A stretch of DNA of 34,370 nucleotides from Polyangiaceae bacterium (GCA_947502375.1 CANMZR010000003.1:1-34370), one strand, 5' to 3'; shown: positions 15,519 to 24,279, counted from the first letter of the stretch. Made by a program: numbers and translations. The notes: generated from the sequence alone by a model not told the origin.

Positions 15519-16151
15519 TTGTCGGACCTTCTCGCTTGCCCCTTTTGCCGCCAACTGTTCGCGCGCCTCGAACGAACCGTCTGCCCCGAGTGCCAGCTCG
15601 GATTGAAGCCCCTCGCAGAGTTGCCTTCTTCCCTCGAAGCGGAGGGGCTCGACCCAATCTTCCCCGCTTCACCCGAAGAAAAAGACCTCGGGTGGTTCTA
15701 CACGGCGCGGGGTCGCGGTCCCTTGCTCGTGCTTTCGGTGATCGGCGCATTGGTGTTCGTTTTTGCCCCATGGCTCGAAGAGCGAGCGCCGGACATTCAA
15801 TCGTTCACGGGACTCCAATTCGCTCGCATCCTGCCGTGGATTTGGGGTGGAGGGATCGGCTGGGTGACGTTGTTCGCACTCGTCCTTTCGCGACGTACGG
15901 TTTACCAGATGCGCAGCTCGCGGCTGGCAGTCGCCATTCTTGCGACGATGATCCTGTCGACGGTTGCTCTGCGACTCTTTTTGCCGGTACCGGCCCATCC
16001 CTATCTCGTGCGGCGTTTTGCCTGGGGCTGGGGTCTCTACGGCGCGGGGCTCCTGTCGATGATGGCGCTTTTCTACGCCTGGCGCTTCGGCGGAGATCCG
16101 AGCGACCTCGTCCCACAAAAGCCCCGCGCAGGCGGAGAAACGCTGCACTAA
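15519..16151 (+). CDS. Zinc-ribbon multi-pass membrane protein, unknown function
   Basis: About 210 aa from TTG 15519, giving (M)SDLLACPFC. The ORF track begins at 15414 in the rnc start and tandem-repeat region, which is unlikely to be translated. A small zinc ribbon is visible at the N-terminus (CPFCRQLF...CPECQLG, two CPxC pairs 15 residues apart). A cytoplasmic linker and then four hydrophobic segments follow (PLLVLSVIGALVFVFAPW, ARILPWIWGGGIGWVTLFALV, LAVAILATMILSTVALRLF, WGWGLYGAGLLSMMALFYAW). The layout, a cytosolic metal finger on a small membrane protein, is common in deltaproteobacteria, but I cannot name a family. It is divergent from rnc and convergent with the parvulin-like gene. 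The TTG start has a poor ribosome site, so the exact start is uncertain. Confidence 0.75.
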   Translation: MSDLLACPFCRQLFARLERTVCPECQLGLKPLAELPSSLEAEGLDPIFPASPEEKDLGWFYTARGRGPLLVLSVIGALVFVFAPWLEERAPDIQSFTGLQFARILPWIWGGGIGWVTLFALVLSRRTVYQMRSSRLAVAILATMILSTVALRLFLPVPAHPYLVRRFAWGWGLYGAGLLSMMALFYAWRFGGDPSDLVPQKPRAGGETLH

Positions 16152-16185
16152 CGTTCGAAAAAAACCAGCGAGGCCATCCGCAACG

Positions 16186-16227
16186 GTGCCGCAACCTCAG
16201 CGAAGAGTGCCGCAACCTCAGCGCAGA
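16186..16227. repeat. 21-bp tandem duplication spanning the 3' end of the parvulin-like gene
   Basis: GTGCCGCAACCTCAGCGAAGA and GTGCCGCAACCTCAGCGCAGA lie head to tail with one mismatch. The stop of the minus-strand parvulin-like gene (16218-16220) lies in the second copy, so the duplication reaches from the last codons into the trailer. A run of seven A (16158-16164) beyond it reads as a T-tract in the minus direction and may end transcription. Confidence 0.85.
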
Positions 16228-17255
16228 GTGGCATTGTCCGAGCTGGGTGCACCCGGCCGTACGGCCGTGTGCAAACGGGGGAGCGAACCCGGGCGGCGCG
16301 CCGAGGACACAGCGCCACCCAGATCGATGGTGACATCGGAAAGTCGCTCCGGATGAAACTCCTGAACGTACTTCTTTCGCAGCCCCTTAAGCATGGCTTC
16401 CATGCGCTCGCCCTGCTGCTGCTTCGCCAACTGCTGACGAATCGCAGGCGCTTCCGATTCCAGAGTCCGCTCGGGTGTGGTCACTGTGCCGCGGCGTGAA
16501 ACGATGACCCAAACGGAGCCATCTTGGACAGGCTCGGTGGCTATGGCACCCTCCAGCAGCTTGTTCGCCGCTGCGAACAACACGGGGTTGACGCGCACGA
16601 GTTTGTCCTGCGTCGTCCCATCGACGGAAACAAAACCGAGGTTGCCTTTTTTCATCGCAGTGGTCTTATCGATGGACCACTTTCGAGCGAGGTCATCCCA
16701 CTTGCCGACGGCATCCGAGTCCCAAGCCTTGTCATCGCGGATCTCTTTCAGAAGCTTGTCCGCGTCTTCGCGAGTGTTGAGGACGATCTGCCAAATTTTG
16801 AGACGCGTCTCCGAAACGTAGCGCGAGCGATTCAACTCGTAAACCCGGCGCACCGCATCGTCACCGACCGCGGCAGAAGCCAACGCTTCGTCACGCAGTT
16901 TGGCTTCCAAAGCATTCACGAGCACGCGGCGCAGGCGCATGCCAACGTCATCGCGTTCGTCGAGCTTGTCTACGCGCGCACCGGTCGCCAAAAGTTCCAA
17001 GTCGATAAGCTGCTCGATGAGCTTATGGCGCTGCTCGTCCACCGTCGGTCCGAGCTCGCGCAAGCGAAACGCAGGGACCCGGGCGATTCGGGCCTCGATA
17101 TCGGCGACGGTGAGCGGAACCCCACCGATGGTAACCACGACGCGCTCGGTGCGAGACTGCCCAAGCGCACTGACTGCAAACGCACTGACTGCAAACCCCA
17201 AGCCGCCAGCGAGCGCCGAACAAATAAGGAGTGTTTTAACTCGCATCGGGCTCAC
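16218..17255 (-). CDS. Parvulin-type (PpiC/SurA-like) periplasmic folding factor, likely catalytically altered
   Basis: 345 aa. An N-terminal membrane/signal segment (VKTLLICSALAGGLGFAVSAFAVSALG) precedes a SurA_N-like helical part (GGVPLTVADIEARIARVPAF, LIEQLIDLELLATGARVDKL). From about residue 150 a rotamase-like domain follows, with FVSVDG after KKGNLG and NPVLFAAANKLLEGAIATEP, matching parvulin strands and helices. The usual catalytic His at the first strand (V-x-HIL) reads KIWQIVL and the last strand, usually ending with His, reads VWVIVSRRG. It may therefore be a chaperone more than an isomerase. The C-terminal 25 residues are low-complexity. The start is GTG 17255, overlapping the upstream gene's TGA as GTGA, or ATG 17246. 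Outer-membrane protein or lipoprotein folding is inferred. Confidence 0.8.
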   Translation of the reverse strand: MSPMRVKTLLICSALAGGLGFAVSAFAVSALGQSRTERVVVTIGGVPLTVADIEARIARVPAFRLRELGPTVDEQRHKLIEQLIDLELLATGARVDKLDERDDVGMRLRRVLVNALEAKLRDEALASAAVGDDAVRRVYELNRSRYVSETRLKIWQIVLNTREDADKLLKEIRDDKAWDSDAVGKWDDLARKWSIDKTTAMKKGNLGFVSVDGTTQDKLVRVNPVLFAAANKLLEGAIATEPVQDGSVWVIVSRRGTVTTPERTLESEAPAIRQQLAKQQQGERMEAMLKGLRKKYVQEFHPERLSDVTIDLGGAVSSARRPGSLPRLHTAVRPGAPSSDNATLR

Positions 17256-17671
17256 TTGCCGTTCTCCACAGGCGTGGTCGGATCCTTGTGAAGAGCCGCT
17301 GCTGCCGCGTCACGTGCAGCCTGAACGGCTTTGCGTTTGCGCGCCCGAGCAGAGTACCCGTAGCCGACCAAGAGCGAACACGCGAGCGGCGAAAACGCCA
17401 TTGCGCTCGTGGCTCCGGGGTGTCCGAGGAGCCAATTGTAGGTACCTTGAAGGTAGGGGTCGAGGCTCTCCGCGTAAAAGACGCCAACGAAGAATGCGAC
17501 CGCCAGGACCGAAGCGATGGCGTTCAAGATCAGAAAATAACCCCAGCGCATCACGCCACGCTTGTGGGCATCGGCTGGATTGACTTCTGCTGCGGCTAAC
17601 AGCGCGTCGCGCGTCGCAGCGTCATCCGGCGAACCAACAGCGGACAGCGGCGTGAGGGTGAGCTGAGACAT
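17252..17671 (-). CDS. Small two-segment membrane protein, unknown function
   Basis: 139 aa. A short polar N-terminus is followed by two hydrophobic segments, WGYFLILNAIASVLAVAFFVGVFY (about 43-66) and SAMAFSPLACSLLVGYGYSA (about 88-108). A basic/Ala-rich C-terminal tail (ARARKRKAVQAARDAAAAA) follows. By the positive-inside rule the tail is cytoplasmic, so both termini should be inside. I do not recognise a family. It overlaps the downstream parvulin-like gene by 4 bp (GTGA), and translational coupling suggests a shared role, perhaps at the inner membrane during export or folding. Nothing in the sequence indicates a catalytic activity. Confidence 0.8.
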   Translation of the reverse strand: MSQLTLTPLSAVGSPDDAATRDALLAAAEVNPADAHKRGVMRWGYFLILNAIASVLAVAFFVGVFYAESLDPYLQGTYNWLLGHPGATSAMAFSPLACSLLVGYGYSARARKRKAVQAARDAAAAALHKDPTTPVENGK

Positions 17672-17715
17672 GGTCGCGCGCAGTATAGCGACATTCAGCC
17701 ACTTTGCAGCCGGCG

Positions 17716-19035
17716 TCAGCGTCTCGTAGGCGATAGAGGCGCGCTGACCTCCGCGAGCTGTGCGCGCGCTCCACGATGGGACGCGTCATCGGAGAGCACG
17801 CGCTCGAAATCCTGCCGAGCGGCCGAGTCCTGGCCGAGCCGCCGGCGCACCATCCCGCGGTAGTGACGCGCAACCACGAAGCTAGGATCGATCAGCAAAA
17901 GCTCGTCGAGCTCGAAGAGCAACACCTTGAGATCGGGTCGCGGCAGCAACACGCGACCCCACACCTGAAGAGCCCGAACCAGGAGGTTTTCGCGGTCGCG
18001 CTCGAGCGCAAGTTCACAGAGCGAAAGCGCATGACCTGGCTCCTCCCGAGCGAGATGATAGGCGATTCGGTCGTGAAGTTCCTCCGTCGATAGGCCCGTC
18101 TCCATACCTGGAGCTGCTGCTCCGGGAAGCGGCACCGACGGCGACGAAGGCCGCGGTTCAGGAGCCCCCATGTTCCCGAGCAGCTCCGAATCCGCACGCG
18201 ACCCTCCAGGCTCGGACGGCGCGGCTCGACTGACGGCGATCCGCTTCAGACCGAGCCGGCTGAGCGTCTGCGGAGTTCCCCTCAGCGGCGCCTCGAGCTT
18301 CGGTAGCGAAGCCGCAGAGGATGGCTGCGACGGCGCGGCACCTCGTGCGCCAGCCGCCAGAAAACGGGCCGCCGCGAGCAGGTAGACGACGCGGCGACAG
18401 ACCTGCGGTGAGCCGATTTCAGACGCGAGCAGCGCCTCATAGGTCGGTTGCGCTGCAAGGATATGGGTAACGACCGTAAGCGCCTCACCGTGAAGCCCAA
18501 AACGCTCGATATGCGCGCCACTGCTGAGGACGAGCGGAGCATCATCGAGCAGCGCTATCACCGCATCGACGCGCCGACTTTCAGGACCATGCGCCTCCAG
18601 CCCAACGGCTAGTGCTCGGAGCGGGTCCACCGGCTCACCTTGGGGCAAGCTCAAAAACCGGGTGTCGTTCGGCACAAAGTGCCAGGTGGCCGAGCTCGGC
18701 AACCCGAACAGCCGCACCAGGCGCGAAACAACTTGGATGACGAGCGCGCGCTTGATCACCGCTTCGTCCACGGCACCGGCGGTGACCAAGGCCTCGCCGA
18801 CAGGCACGCCGGAGCTTGCCAGAGCCGCTGTCAGCTCCTCCTCGGTGACGAGCCCGCGCTCGAGCAAAATTTCCCCAAGTCGTGAATAGTCATCCGAAAC
18901 GAGAACGCGCGACGGCACACCGTCAACAAGCTCAAGGACGGTTTCCAAGCTCGTATCGGCCGTAACGACGAGCGCGCCGGTCAAGCGCCGGTCAAGCGAA
19001 CGAATCAGAAGCTGCTCGAATGAGACGCGCCCCAA
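17716..19035 (-). CDS. DUF4388-like / TPR-like regulatory protein
   Basis: About 439 aa from TTG 19035. The ORF track starts at TTG 19110, but at 19035 the sequence GAGGAAGGGAG sits 7 bases upstream as an excellent Shine-Dalgarno site and the domain begins directly (GRVSFEQLLIRSLDRRLTGALVV). That opening resembles DUF4388, a domain common in myxobacterial regulators. RLGEILLERGLVTEEELTAAL resembles the N-terminal MshEN/GspE-II cyclic-di-GMP-binding type helix pair. A Pro/Ser/Ala-rich linker (about 255-335) leads to TPR-like helices (LSTEELHDRIAYHLAREEPGHALSLCELALERD, HYRGMVRRRLGQDSAARQDFERVL). No membrane segment is visible, so it is cytoplasmic. It is divergent from the NtrC-type regulator (19171), sharing a 135-bp control region. 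Ligand and partner are unknown. Confidence 0.72.
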   Translation of the reverse strand: MGRVSFEQLLIRSLDRRLTGALVVTADTSLETVLELVDGVPSRVLVSDDYSRLGEILLERGLVTEEELTAALASSGVPVGEALVTAGAVDEAVIKRALVIQVVSRLVRLFGLPSSATWHFVPNDTRFLSLPQGEPVDPLRALAVGLEAHGPESRRVDAVIALLDDAPLVLSSGAHIERFGLHGEALTVVTHILAAQPTYEALLASEIGSPQVCRRVVYLLAAARFLAAGARGAAPSQPSSAASLPKLEAPLRGTPQTLSRLGLKRIAVSRAAPSEPGGSRADSELLGNMGAPEPRPSSPSVPLPGAAAPGMETGLSTEELHDRIAYHLAREEPGHALSLCELALERDRENLLVRALQVWGRVLLPRPDLKVLLFELDELLLIDPSFVVARHYRGMVRRRLGQDSAARQDFERVLSDDASHRGARAQLAEVSAPLSPTRR

Positions 19036-19170
19036 GGAGACGCTCCCTTCCTCGTGAGTCCGCACCGTGCGACGATAACACGAAGCGTTTCCGCTGGTGA
19101 GCACGCTCAAGGATCCATTCGTTGAAGGACTCCCTGGCGGTGTTCGATTCTATTTTTGAGCCGAAAACCT

Positions 19171-20529
19171 ATGTCCCGTGGTCACATTCTCATCGTCGAC
19201 GACGAGGTCAGCATTCTTCAATCGCTTCGAAGAGCGCTCTCGCTCGAGGGCTACAGCGTCGACGTCGCAGGCGGAGTCGCACTCGCTGAAGAAAAGCTGG
19301 ACAAAAACGCCTACGATTTGCTGGTCCTCGACGTGGCTCTTCCCGATGGCGATGGCGTCCACCTGCTCGAGAAGCTCCGCCGGAGCGGCAACGACACGCC
19401 CGTCGTCATGATGAGCGGGCACGCGACCGTGGATGCCGCCGTGCGCGCAACCCGCCTTGGAGCCAGTGACTTTCTCGAAAAGCCGCTCTCAACGGACCGG
19501 TTGTTGCTCGTCGTCGAAAACCTTCTCAGGATGGTGCGCGCCGAAGCCGAAGCAAAAACCCTGCGTGCCGAGACCGGGCGCGGGAGCGAACTCGTAGGGT
19601 CGAGCCCGCACATGGTGGCCCTTCGCGAGCAAATAGCGCGGGCCGCTCGCTCGGGTGCAACGGTCATGGTGCGTGGCGAGCGCGGCACGGGAAAAGAACT
19701 GGTGGCTCGAGCGATTCACCGCGAGTCCAAGCGTTCGGGCGCGCCACTCGAGAAGCTCAACTGCGCCGCTGTGCCCCACGACCTCATCGAGAGCGAGCTC
19801 TTCGGTCACGAGGCGGGGGCCTTTACTGGCGCGACGAAGCAACGCCGTGGAAAGTTCGAGCGGGCCACCGGCGGCACGCTTTTCCTCGACGAGGTCGGCG
19901 ACATGCCACTTGCGATGCAAGCAAAATTGCTGCGCGTTCTTCAAGAGAAAGAAATCGAGCGGGTGGGGGGCAATGAGACGCTCAAGGTCGACGTGCGGGT
20001 GGTCGCGGCCACGAACCGTGATCTCGAAGCGGCTTGCGAGGCCCACACGTTCCGAGCTGACCTCTACGACCGTTTGAACGTCCTGCCGCTGGTGTTGCCA
20101 CCGCTCCGAGCCCGCCGCGAAGACATCCCCGAGCTCGCCCGCGGTTTTTTGAAGCTCGTGTCCGCCGCGAACGATTGCTCCGAGCCCACCCTCACGGCGG
20201 GGGCACTCGACGCGCTCATGGCTTACAGCTACCCGGGCAACGTCCGGGAGCTTCGGAACGTCATCGAGCGGCTCGTCATTCTCGCGCCGGATAAAACGAT
20301 TGACGAAGGCGCCATCCGAACCTGCCTTGGGACAAGCACGGCACCGAGCGCAAAGGGCCTCTATCGGCCAGGGATCCCGCTGCGCGTCCTGCTCGAAGAA
20401 GCCGAGCGAACCATGATCGACGAAGCGCTCCGACATCACGATGGCCAGATGGCCGGCACGGCTCGAGCACTCGACCTCGAGCGGAGCCACCTTTACAAAA
20501 AATGCAGGGCGCTCGGGCTGCGCGACTGA
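19171..20529 (+). CDS. Sigma-54-dependent NtrC-family response regulator
   Basis: 452 aa from ATG 19171 (the ORF track uses TTG 19156). The receiver domain starts at HILIVDDE and has the phosphoacceptor Asp54 in LLVLDVALPDG and a Lys in FLEKPLS. The AAA+ domain has Walker A GERGTGKELVARA, the sigma-54-contacting loop GAFTGA (216-221), Walker B GGTLFLDEVGDMP and the arginine-finger region FRADLYDRLNV. The C-terminal Fis-type helix-turn-helix is MAGTARALDLERSHLYKKCRALGL. It should hydrolyse ATP to open sigma-54 promoters when phosphorylated. No histidine kinase is adjacent, so its kinase is elsewhere. Its divergent neighbour is the DUF4388-like protein, and it is convergent with the TPR metallopeptidase gene 1 bp away. 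The target genes are unknown. Confidence 0.95.
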   Translation: MSRGHILIVDDEVSILQSLRRALSLEGYSVDVAGGVALAEEKLDKNAYDLLVLDVALPDGDGVHLLEKLRRSGNDTPVVMMSGHATVDAAVRATRLGASDFLEKPLSTDRLLLVVENLLRMVRAEAEAKTLRAETGRGSELVGSSPHMVALREQIARAARSGATVMVRGERGTGKELVARAIHRESKRSGAPLEKLNCAAVPHDLIESELFGHEAGAFTGATKQRRGKFERATGGTLFLDEVGDMPLAMQAKLLRVLQEKEIERVGGNETLKVDVRVVAATNRDLEAACEAHTFRADLYDRLNVLPLVLPPLRARREDIPELARGFLKLVSAANDCSEPTLTAGALDALMAYSYPGNVRELRNVIERLVILAPDKTIDEGAIRTCLGTSTAPSAKGLYRPGIPLRVLLEEAERTMIDEALRHHDGQMAGTARALDLERSHLYKKCRALGLRD

Positions 20530-20530
20530 T

Positions 20531-23323
20531 TCACTCTTCCTCGACTTCCGAAGAAGCAGCGCGTTTCGTCGCAGGCAGCGCCTTCGAAAACCCATCCGCT
20601 GCGTCTGCGAAGGCCGGTTTGCCGAGCTTTCGATAACCTTCCGCCATCATCGCGTAAATCTTCCGCGCGAGGTCGGGACCGGGACGAGCGTGCAAGGCGC
20701 TATTCAGCTCAAAGATCGCCGTTTTCGAGCGGCCCGTTCGCGCGAGCGCACGAGCATAAAGAAAATGCGTCTCGGGGGTCATCACGTCGACGAACATGGC
20801 CGCTTCACCGACCCCCACGGCCTCTTGCCACTGGCCTCGCTCAACCAACATGGCGAGCAGCTTGCGCCAGACGCGCCTATCGTGCTGATCGAGCTGTGTG
20901 AGCTGCCGCAAGGCAAAGAGCTGCTCGTCCTCATCCTTTCGTTTGCGCGCCAGGTCATGAATGGCTTGGAGAGGCTCCGCTTGCGAAGGATCCAGCTCGT
21001 GAGCCGCAAACAACTCGCGCCGCATGGCGTCCCGGTCTTCCTTCGCCTCGGCGATATCTGCCGCCTTCATTCGAACGGCGTAGCCATCGTGGCCGGCTGC
21101 CAGCAGTCGTTCGACGAGCTTCCCAGCCAGGTCGAGCTTGTGCCGTCCGAGCGCTAGTTTGAGCTGCAAAAACAAGCCATTTGGCTCCTTCGAGTCAAGG
21201 CCAAGTGCCAGCGCCAACGTAGCCTCTGCCTCATCCGCTTGCCCGGCCAGGAGGAGCGCACGCGCCAACACCACGTGTTTGGAAGCGCTACCGGGATTGG
21301 CCACGAGCGACGCCCGCGCCACCTCCACGGAAGGAGCATCGGCTGCGGGCATGAACTGTTTCGTGTAGCGCTGAAGTCTTGCCGCCTGCCACTCCCCATA
21401 CAGCCGATCGAACTCCACGCTCTCGACACCGTACACCTCACGAAACAGCTCCGGCGTCCGCTTGCCGGCCGCCCAGCCTTTCAGCATCTGCGGGAATTTC
21501 TCAAAGCCGAACCGCTCCCCTGCAAAGACCTGGATTTGACTTGCGGCGAAGTAAGCCATCACGACGTCGAGCGGGCTGTCGACGTGAGTGAACGCGCGAT
21601 TGAAGTCAGCGACCGGTGGAACTTTTTTGTCGCGCATCCCAGAGAACAGCGATGGCTCCTCTTCACGCCGCCACTCTGGGCGCGCGAGAATGGTCTCGTA
21701 CTCAGCGAGCCCTTCGGTGAACCAGCGGGGCACATGGCTTTTGCTCTGCTGAATGTGAAACACATGAGAAAGCTCGTGCCAGACGATCATGCCCCAGTTG
21801 AAGCTGCCGGCTCCGGGAGAGAGCGCGGCGAGCGTCTTTCCAAAACAGACGCCTTGAATACCGACGTTGGGCAGGCCGCTCGTACGAACGCTGAAGTGCT
21901 CGGCGTCGGCGTAGAGCTCAACGCCGATCGGTGCGGCCGGCGTGAAGCCGTAGCGCGCCACCATCGAGGACCTCGCCTGCTCGAGCAGCTGCGGAACGTA
22001 ACGCTCGAGCACCGGCTTCTCGTCCTTGTGATACCGAATCCGAAAGTGGCCGCCGTCCACGGACACGTAGTTCTTCGAGACGGTGTTCTGATAAAAATTG
22101 AGCGTGTTGTAGACTCGGACGTTGAAGTCATCCCGCTCAAACGATTGCTGAAGCGCCACCAGCCCTTCGTCGTCGTTCCCATCACGGATGAGATTCAACC
22201 CGAGCGCCGCATACGCCTTCGCATCCTTCGAATCGACGCGCACCGCTTCACGCATCAAGGTCACGATGTCCGAGTACCGGTGCTCCCACTCGGCAAACTC
22301 TCCGACGACGGTAAAAAAGCGCGCAAACGAGGGGTTGAGCGCGAGCACCTTGTGCTTCAGGGCCGCTACTCCGTTTGCATCATCGGCAAGAAAACGCGCT
22401 GCCGCTTGAACCGATAAGAGGTCGAGGTTCAGCGGATCGACGGCCAGACCGGCCTGGACGGAGTGCTCCGCGGCTTCGAGGTCCAGCGTTCGAAGTGCGA
22501 GGCCGGCGCGCACGAAGTAGGCCTCGGCCAGCTTCGGATCGACCGCGAGTGCCGCCGTCACCTCGCTTTCGGCAGCGGCAAAATCCATTGTTTGCTCGAG
22601 CTTCACGTGAGCGGCCATGACGTGCAGGAGCGGGTCGTTCGGTGCGAGCTTCAGGGCCTCGCTGACAGCTTCGGCCGCATGACCCGGGTCGTATTTGTCG
22701 ACAAAAAGCTCAGCGCGCCACCGCAAAAGCTCAACACTCTTCTTGGAGCCAGCGTCCTCGGCGAGGGTGTAGAGCCGGTTCGCATCCTTGGCTTGACGCA
22801 TTAAAAACGCGGCGCGTCCCGCCAACGCGAGGCCTTCGGCGTCCGTGGCCGTGATGCGATCGTCGTTGTAAGCGTCGATCACCTTCATCAGCACGAGCTC
22901 GGCTTCGTCACGACGTCCCGCTCCGATGAGCAACTGGCCTTTCAGGACGTGCGCGCGGTGAGCTTGGTCGTCGGTGTTCAGGGGCTCGAGCTCGCGGATG
23001 GCCGCGTCGTGCTTCCCGGTGCGAGCCAGCGCCTCGGCGGCAATGGGCACGGCCGAACGACCCAGACTTCCAGTTTTTCCGACCGCTCGCGCCAATCGAA
23101 GGGCCTCGTCGTAGTGGCCAGTCACAAGGGCGAGCCGCGCGTCGAGGACGTCGAGCTCGGCGCTAGCTCCCGGTCGTGGCACCTGCGCGAGTTGCCGCTT
23201 GGCTTCGTCGTAACGACTGGCGTCGAGCAACGCGCGCACCTGCGCTTCGGAGCCTTGCCCAAACGCACGTGAAGCGATGAAAAAAAGGACGGTACCGAGG
23301 AACGCGGACGGAATTCGAATCAT
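20531..23323 (-). CDS. Secreted TPR-repeat protein with gluzincin (MA-family) metallopeptidase domain
   Basis: 930 aa. A signal peptide (IPSAFLGTVLFFIASRAFGQG) directs export. Residues about 25-400 are TPR-like helical pairs (VRALLDASRYDEAKRQL, LVTGHYDEALRLARAV, AYFVRAGLALRTLDLEAAEHSV and others). The central domain, about 420-640, holds the zinc site HELSH (516-520) with Glu537 in RWFTEGLAEYE, that is HExxH-16-E, as in MA-clan gluzincins. More TPR-like repeats fill 680-910. This plan, helical repeats around a zinc peptidase domain, is frequent in Myxococcota and other secretory proteomes, but substrates are unknown. Its ATG overlaps the ferrochelatase stop by 4 bp (ATGA), so the two are co-translated. 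A cleft inside a helical-repeat scaffold suggests processing of surface or periplasmic proteins. Confidence 0.87.
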   Translation of the reverse strand: MIRIPSAFLGTVLFFIASRAFGQGSEAQVRALLDASRYDEAKRQLAQVPRPGASAELDVLDARLALVTGHYDEALRLARAVGKTGSLGRSAVPIAAEALARTGKHDAAIRELEPLNTDDQAHRAHVLKGQLLIGAGRRDEAELVLMKVIDAYNDDRITATDAEGLALAGRAAFLMRQAKDANRLYTLAEDAGSKKSVELLRWRAELFVDKYDPGHAAEAVSEALKLAPNDPLLHVMAAHVKLEQTMDFAAAESEVTAALAVDPKLAEAYFVRAGLALRTLDLEAAEHSVQAGLAVDPLNLDLLSVQAAARFLADDANGVAALKHKVLALNPSFARFFTVVGEFAEWEHRYSDIVTLMREAVRVDSKDAKAYAALGLNLIRDGNDDEGLVALQQSFERDDFNVRVYNTLNFYQNTVSKNYVSVDGGHFRIRYHKDEKPVLERYVPQLLEQARSSMVARYGFTPAAPIGVELYADAEHFSVRTSGLPNVGIQGVCFGKTLAALSPGAGSFNWGMIVWHELSHVFHIQQSKSHVPRWFTEGLAEYETILARPEWRREEEPSLFSGMRDKKVPPVADFNRAFTHVDSPLDVVMAYFAASQIQVFAGERFGFEKFPQMLKGWAAGKRTPELFREVYGVESVEFDRLYGEWQAARLQRYTKQFMPAADAPSVEVARASLVANPGSASKHVVLARALLLAGQADEAEATLALALGLDSKEPNGLFLQLKLALGRHKLDLAGKLVERLLAAGHDGYAVRMKAADIAEAKEDRDAMRRELFAAHELDPSQAEPLQAIHDLARKRKDEDEQLFALRQLTQLDQHDRRVWRKLLAMLVERGQWQEAVGVGEAAMFVDVMTPETHFLYARALARTGRSKTAIFELNSALHARPGPDLARKIYAMMAEGYRKLGKPAFADAADGFSKALPATKRAASSEVEEE

Positions 23324-24222
23324 GGAGCGGCGCTGTCGAGAGTACGCCTTGCGACCGCTTCGAGGGCATCGATGAAACGGGGACGCGTATCGAGGGCTGG
23401 CATCCTTCCAAAACCTGTGAAACCGAACTTTTCGGCGAACCCGCGGGCCTCAACGTCGATATCGTAAAGCGTTTCGACGTGCTCGGTCACGAAGCCAATC
23501 GGCGCAATAAGGAGCTGTCGATGCGTCGAGGCAAGTTCGGAAAAAGTCGACTCGAGGTCGGGTCCGAGCCAGGCGTCGCGGCTCCCCATCCCCTGGCTCT
23601 GAAATGCCACACGCATGGAATTGGCCGAAAAACCGGCGCTTACGAGCGCTCGCCCAACGCTGTCCGCCATCGCGCGAAACTCGCTCTCGTAGCCATCACC
23701 AGCGGCGATCACACGGCGCGGCAAGCTGTGAGCGGACAGGACGACCGCGAGCGCTTCTCGCTCGACCGCGAAGTGTGACGCGGCCTCCGTTACGGCCTCG
23801 ACGAACGCCTCGATGAGCCGGGGCTCGTGACCCCACGAAGCTGCCCGCAGGACCCGCATGCCGTGCTCACTCGCAGCGGCTTCGACGCCTGGGTGGTAGA
23901 TGCCTACGGACTGTGGCGCCAGCGGCAGGGAGACCAGTGTCGTGACGCCGAGCGCCGCCAACTCGGGCAAGACGTCCTTGGCGTAAGGGTGCCAGAGCCG
24001 CGCCGCGATGCGGACGGGCATGCCGAGCCGCACCTCGAGCGCACGAGCTTGTGCCTCGGCGATGCGGGTGAGCGGCGAGCCGCCAATGTACTCGAGGCGA
24101 CGCCGCACCTCGTCTACGACCTCGGCCGGCGCCGGCTGCCCATGACGAATGTTGCGGACGAACTCGGGGACGTCATCGACGTTCGAGACCGTCCCGTGGT
24201 AACTGAGTAGAACCCCGATCAT
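23320..24222 (-). CDS. hemH: Ferrochelatase
   Basis: 300 aa, slightly short of the usual 310-340. It inserts ferrous iron into a porphyrin in the last or next-to-last step of haem synthesis. The family core is present: IGVLLSYHGTVSNVDDVPEFV at the N-terminus, GGSPLTRIAEAQARAL, and AARLWHPYAKDVLPELAALG. The metal-ligand His165 is in VVLSAHSLPRR, and GFVTEHVETLYDID holds the catalytic Glu250. Whether it uses protoporphyrin IX or coproporphyrin III cannot be told from sequence by eye. ATG 24222 is the sole sensible start; the membrane-protein gene upstream ends 57 bp earlier on the same strand. The stop overlaps the metallopeptidase ATG. No other haem genes are here. Confidence 0.93.
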   Translation of the reverse strand: MIGVLLSYHGTVSNVDDVPEFVRNIRHGQPAPAEVVDEVRRRLEYIGGSPLTRIAEAQARALEVRLGMPVRIAARLWHPYAKDVLPELAALGVTTLVSLPLAPQSVGIYHPGVEAAASEHGMRVLRAASWGHEPRLIEAFVEAVTEAASHFAVEREALAVVLSAHSLPRRVIAAGDGYESEFRAMADSVGRALVSAGFSANSMRVAFQSQGMGSRDAWLGPDLESTFSELASTHRQLLIAPIGFVTEHVETLYDIDVEARGFAEKFGFTGFGRMPALDTRPRFIDALEAVARRTLDSAAP

Positions 24223-24279
24223 GGGGCATGGTCTAGCGCCGCCACGGGAGCGCTGCCACGAAGAGACGCGCCTTTGTGC

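Noticed and set aside
15065-16333. 422-aa plus-strand ORF
   Set aside because: Runs over rnc and the zinc-ribbon gene in another frame with Arg/Ser-rich, domain-free sequence.
19489-20595. 368-aa minus-strand ORF
   Set aside because: Shadow of the NtrC-type regulator gene, whose motifs are complete on the other strand.
21239-22417. 392-aa plus-strand ORF
   Set aside because: Shadow of the TPR-metallopeptidase gene; no recognisable fold.
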